From positions 466,001-530,000 of the forward strand of contig JAJTWR010000044.1 in assembly GCA_021613335.1 (NCBI GenBank): a stretch of DNA of 64,000 nt. Direction: 5' to 3'. The notes beneath the pieces were generated by a model, which did not search any database, had not been told where the DNA came from, and saw nothing but the letters and a program-made list of their open reading frames with translations. Positions 59,346-64,000 of the stretch are shown here, one piece after another. The translations under genes and the position numbers were made by a program. Each line of letters begins with the position of its first letter. Position 1 is the first letter of the stretch. The DNA comes from Whitmania pigra. Its lineage: Eukaryota; Annelida; Clitellata; Hirudinida; Haemopidae.

Positions 59346-61477
59346 ATATAATTTTGACAACCAAAATCGAAAGCTGTATTTTTCTAGCTTGAGGCTAATT
59401 CTGCCTACATATTAAGTTAAACACGTAAATATATTTGCTCTTTTTGCAGATCACTTTAAAAACACTCCTCTGATTTCCCATTCCTTTTTAATATCTTCTT
59501 TCCTTGCGATGATATTCGGTATTTGATGTCGGCCATTTTGAAGTCCTTGCTAATAATAATAAGTTTTGAGATAGATCTTCTGGGAATTCATTGCTAACAA
59601 TCTACTAAAAATCTATTAAAATTCACTTAAACACTTGCAAATTATGAAGTTTGAAATCTAGCATAAGCGCAAATCCAAATTTATTGTCCACTTTCATTCT
59701 TGTTAAAAACAAAAATATTGTTTTTTTAAATTAAATAAAGTTCCTATTGGCCAGTTTTGGAACCTTTTCAGGTATGCTTTTATTAAAGTCTGACCGTTCC
59801 TGAAAACAAAGTCCACAGACAGTTTTTGCTTTTAATCAATGTGTCGGTATTGGCAGTTTTGGATGTAACTTTAGTTTAGAAACTTTGAAAATGTGTCAGT
59901 TTAATAAAATTTAACGTTCAAAATTTAATTTATTTTGGTATTCGTCAACTCATAACTAATAGCGTTTAAAAATATAACCTTATTTTCTCATGGTGCAGCA
60001 TATTAATTCAAATAATTATTTTATTTTTGGTATATATTTGATATTCAAATGTAATGCTAAAAAATATATTTTGATTAATTTAATCTTTAGCATCAGATCA
60101 GTCGGTGATAGACTCTTCTCGGAGGTGAAGTGGAACATTCGTTCTTCCGTCTTTGTTGATAGTTGTTGAATGCAATGTCGTTTCTTTGTTTTAACGTTTA
60201 ACATTTTTTATTTAGTATCACATTTAGTGATATTGCATTGAATATTAATGCAAGATATCTAAAATTGCATTGAGGAGCTTTTCCACTTGAACTATACCTT
60301 CAAATAACCAATGCCACCTGCTTACATTTTGAATTGGCAACTGAGAAATTACATTTGTGTGTTGACACAGAGTTTTTTAATTTCTAACCCAAATAGGTTC
60401 TTGGCTTTATTGTTGGTGTCAACTGAAATTTCACCACTGAAAGTCCTAATATCTGACTGTGGTCATTCTCTGCTCGTGCATTTCTAGCATCACATTTGTG
60501 AATCTAGCACAACACAAAGTTTATATGATTAGCAGTCACTTTTTTTTGTTTTGTTTGGCTACTATGAATAGAGCAGGATTTACTTAGGTAGAAGCATTTC
60601 GGGTGATGAAGATACACAATCAGCTTCTACCGTCTCTCCCTCGCAAGCGGCTGACAAACAAAAGAAAAAGGTTCTCGGGTTTGTGGAGATCTCTAACTGA
60701 AAGGGAACACCTCGACCATCCATAAATCCGAGACTGACTCTGAACCATCTTACGAAAATTGCTCTCATTTTAGAACCAAGAAAAGTATACTTTATCAACC
60801 AATATGTCAGAGTTCTTATTCCACATTCAGGTTCCCCTTCTGATGCATTTTGAATACCGTGCATAATTACCAGATTATGACTGGCTTGTAGCAGTTCAGC
60901 CTAACCTCATTCCATCGGTTTGTGTTGGTATTGAAATTCAAAAATATGGTCCAGGCAAACTTGAAGCTATAACTTATTCTGGCCTCAGTTATACTATATA
61001 GTCAATAGGTCAGGCATGCGTTCTTTTTCATCAGGCTTTGTTAAGTGATTGGACTACGAAAGGCTACTTGAATTTTCCAATGGTGGCATTTGACCTTATC
61101 CCAAAGGATGAAAGCACAAAGTTGGTCAAACCTGTTCTTATTATGTGGATAATGGCTGGATGAAAGTCCAAGATGCCAAATAAAGTATTTGGTGTGGCAC
61201 TGCATCATTTCTGAAGCGAAACCTCATTCATTCATTGCAAAAAAAAATATATAACCATTTTAATAAACTTAAGAATCTATAACCATTTTTATAAATAACA
61301 TTTCATTGGGCGGTCACTGATTCAATTTACTTTTCAAATCGCCAATGTAAGAACGTATTAGTAAAATTCAGTAGTAGTCTATAATATGATAGCAATGTAG
61401 TGATGAAATTTGTAATTAAATTTGTAAAACATAAACAATATTTCCTGTTATTGTACATGCATTAAATTTTTCATCAG
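59346..61477. other. Intergenic or upstream part of the last gene; coding relics possible
   Basis: Peptide-like pieces occur in changing frames between 60590 and 61160, for example KVYFINQYVRVLIPHSG and WTTKGYLNFPMVAFDLIPKD on plus. They may be a decayed retrocopy or mobile element, or unlinked exons of the gene at 61478. I could not connect them in phase. Confidence 0.3.
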
Positions 61478-63399
61478 CAACTGCCATAATTCAACAATTT
61501 GACGTCTGTTCCATTGAAAACGATTCCAGTGTGAAGAAATACACTGAAATATGCAAAGCGCTGAAAGAGGTTCGTTGAACTCTGCATTATAATTTGTAGT
61601 CAGCAAACTAATTCATAGTTAAACCTCTTAAGTAGTAAATGTTTATGTATATTTAGAATAATTTCTATCGTTAAGGAAAAATTTGATGCGGACTTTATAA
61701 ATTTGTTGATGAGGGCAACGGAGGGTAAAGAGATGTTCAAGCTATTTCACTTCGATCACCTGTACACGTATTTTATGACAGCAAAAAATAAACAAGAAAA
61801 ACTTGAACGTTTAAGAAATTTTCTCAGAGGCACTTTCATGGTAAAATAGAATATGTATATATACTTCTATAAGTGAATTATTCGAACGATAGATAATAAT
61901 AATAATAATAATAATAAATAATTTATAAGGCGCCTTGTGTCTTCGCTAAATAAATATATAGATCGCCATAAAACTACAATTGAATTTAATTTCAACCTTT
62001 CCGCTTGATTCACGGAAGCTTCGACTACCAACCTCATGTTATGGACTTTGGTAGCTTGGTCTTAGTTTGGTGTGCATTCGTTAACAATCCAAATTCCAGG
62101 ATACCACCAAGGCACCTATTCATAACCTGTTTAATCCTATGAATTTATTTATATTTAAATTCATTAGTGGATCAAATAATTGCAACTCATAGTCATTTAA
62201 ATTATAATTTCAATTTTCAAGAGTATAATGAAGGATATGTATGATGAGGATAATGAAGATGAAACACCAGAAATTGATCGATTCATTTTCAAACTGAATT
62301 CAATTGTGGCTCTTTTCAGCAGGAAATGTGATGACTTATTACGAGTAAGAATTTCAATACTTTTTTAATCGTTTAGTAAAAAGAACTAAAGTAAATTTTT
62401 AAAAAAATAAGATATACCGGGATCTGGAAGATAGAGCTGTGATTGCTCACAAAAACCTCCGTTATGACTTCAATTCATACTTATCTAAGAGTTCCAACAA
62501 AGCGGCGATAAGGAAAGTAACTGTTCCATTAAATTTCATGGAGAAAAATAAGATAATGGACGATTCAACGGATTCTGAAGATGAGGGTGAACGTCCATTC
62601 GAACCAGACTGCACCATTGAAAAGCATCTTTATTACGACGACTTCATGAAAAGTCTCCATGTATTGTCCATTATGCATACAGCGTTTATAAAGTGTGAAA
62701 CACTTCTTAATGTAAGTCCAATTCTAATTTCCTCGGAATAAATTTTATTATGTAAATGTTATGCAAAATTATAATTTCCTTTCAGATCAATTTACCTAGC
62801 GACGGATTAGTATTTAGAAATGGAAACAGCCTTCAAAATCGGTTCAAACGTATTTTTGAAGGCAAATTAACGCATTTTTGGTTTATGCCGTGGTTCATTT
62901 CAGTGGCATTGGACAAATGGTAAAAAATGAAAATATAATGATTTGTAATAAGATGTATTATTAAGAGCATTATCGTATGTAATACATGCAATGGCAATGT
63001 AATTGTAGAAATACCTTTAGTGGGTTAAATTTAATGCAACTTTATTCTTTTTTTTTGTACAACAATAACAAACATTACAATACAAATAACAACTCGTACT
63101 TTGTCGTAAAGATGTCTTTATTTATATATTTAAAACTTTCATTTATTTATTTCATACAGTCCTTTCTTGGTCATACCGATTCCACTTTATGGTTATAAGA
63201 ATGACTTAATAAGGATGTCCAAAGGAGAGGTTATTGACCAGGTGACTGTTGCCTAAATATTTCATACAAAATTTTAAAATTTATTTTATTTAATAGGTGC
63301 CTAATATTGTTATTGTGCCTAATATTGTTATTTGTTCGTTATTTCTTGCAGGCAACTAGAGAAAATCTCTACTTCATATTAAATAATTTTGCAAAATAA
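61478..63399 (+). CDS. Unrecognised multi-exon gene, 3' part (5' end not found)
   Basis: Seven exons in phase: 61478..61569, 61676..61840, 62222..62344, 62412..62711, 62786..62919, 63160..63241, 63352..63399 (stop 63397-63399), about 314 residues. The sequence is mostly helical and charged: KFDADFINLLMRATEGKEMF, LERLRNFLRGTFM, an acidic patch DDSTDSEDEGE, HLYYDDFMKSLHVLSIMH, then a C-terminus with FWFMPWFISVALDKC and PFLVIPIPLYGYKNDLI. No domain recognised. The first exon begins with 2 bases of a split codon, so at least one upstream exon is missing. AATAAA at 63467-63472 is the likely poly(A) signal. Acceptors at 61675 and 62411 are poor in pyrimidines. Confidence 0.6.
61893..62110. mobile_element. 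Possible retroposon in intron: (AAT)n plus GGCGCC block
   Basis: An (AAT)n tract of about 30 bp is followed by TTTATAAGGCGCCTTGTGTC and about 180 bp of GC-richer sequence unlike the surrounding intron. It looks like an inserted repeat, but I cannot assign a family or limits. Confidence 0.35.
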
Positions 63400-64000
63400 C
63401 ATTATACTGAATTTATTATACCAAATACATTATGTATTGCGTCTATTACTTTTTGATCTTTCCCGAAATAAATTATTCTGATCATCCAAACCAAATTGGG
63501 TCAAAAGACAAACATGTGATGAGTTGATTCACCTAGTGGTGCCAGATGTGGGAAGAAATAAAAATTTATGCTGAATAGCATAGACACTTCCTACAACAAA
63601 CCCACAATATCCCTATTATTGATGCTAAACTGACTCATTATTGTTATTCATGTAGACTGGTTTTCCTGCTTGTTGTTGATAAAACAACTAAAATTTTCTG
63701 GAGATATATGCGAGCGAATAAAGTAAAACGGGTGTCTCATTAGGTAGAAAAGGAACATTAACCAGATTGAGCATCGAATGCTGAGAAGACTGATGAACTG
63801 AGTTGTTGAGTTAAACCGTTAACAGATTTGGATTGCAGCTATTTTTATTATTTGCTTTAAAATTTATTAACTTTAGAGGATACGAATTATTGAAATAGGA
63901 AAGCGAGATGTGCATTTTTGCTCAATTTAATGAAAATACAACGATTTAAGCCATCTGGATAGGGTTAGGGCTTGTAGGACTTTGCCTAAAATGTGTTTGA
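63400..64000. other. 3' flank at window edge
   Basis: After the poly(A) signal at 63467 there is 530 bp of single-copy-looking DNA. No gene recognised. Confidence 0.3.

Noticed and set aside
60580..60864. 94-codon minus-strand frame
   Set aside because: No domain and no splice partners; competing plus-strand pieces suggest decayed repeat DNA.

Overview
This is nuclear DNA from an invertebrate animal. The evidence is spliced genes with GT-AG introns (mostly 50-400 bp), animal-specific families (receptor tyrosine phosphatase, rhodopsin-type neuropeptide GPCR, ALIX, FAIM, STARD7, NUDT12), strong A+T bias, and decayed LINE, hAT and SINE copies. I cannot fix the phylum. Exon models were built by hand from open frames, splice sites and phase. 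For every complete model the exon lengths sum to a multiple of three.

1-31 kb is gene-dense. A truncated LINE at the left edge is followed by a compact receptor-type protein tyrosine phosphatase (+, 1258-6833). Then come PIP4P/TMEM55 (-, 7106-9363), STARD7-like START protein (-, 10190-12586), a COX14-like mitochondrial microprotein (+, 13534-13786), an unrecognised single-pass membrane protein with a long disordered tail (-, 13965-15221), ALIX/PDCD6IP (+, 16131-20742), FAIM (-, 21039-21763), an ANKRA2/RFXANK-type ankyrin protein (-, 22192-22869), NUDT12 (-, 23914-25767), transposon debris (26.7-28.7 kb), and an unrecognised Cys-rich type I membrane protein with a PPPY tail (-, 28823-30618). 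The genes look like unrelated housekeeping and receptor functions packed together, several tail-to-tail. I see no operon-like pathway.

31-61 kb is gene-poor and repeat-rich. It holds one GPCR (vasopressin/CCAP/NPS-receptor-like, +) whose two coding exons (42411-42800 and 49478-50368) are split by a 6.7 kb intron. Around and inside it lie several (AAT)n arrays of up to about 540 bp, an R4/Dong-like LINE remnant bordered on both sides by (AAT)n, a foldback element with 9-bp target duplications, a large inverted repeat, two hAT relics and two tRNA-like SINE heads.

61.4-63.4 kb carries the 3' part of an unrecognised multi-exon gene (+) ending with a clear poly(A) signal.

The most notable points are: the receptor phosphatase whose first domain keeps the Cys/Arg loop but lacks the WPD acid while its second domain has lost the Arg; the Dong-like LINE seated in its expected (TAA)n target; the foldback element built of about 14-bp units; the micro-exon/PPPY membrane protein; and ALIX with a very short proline-rich tail.
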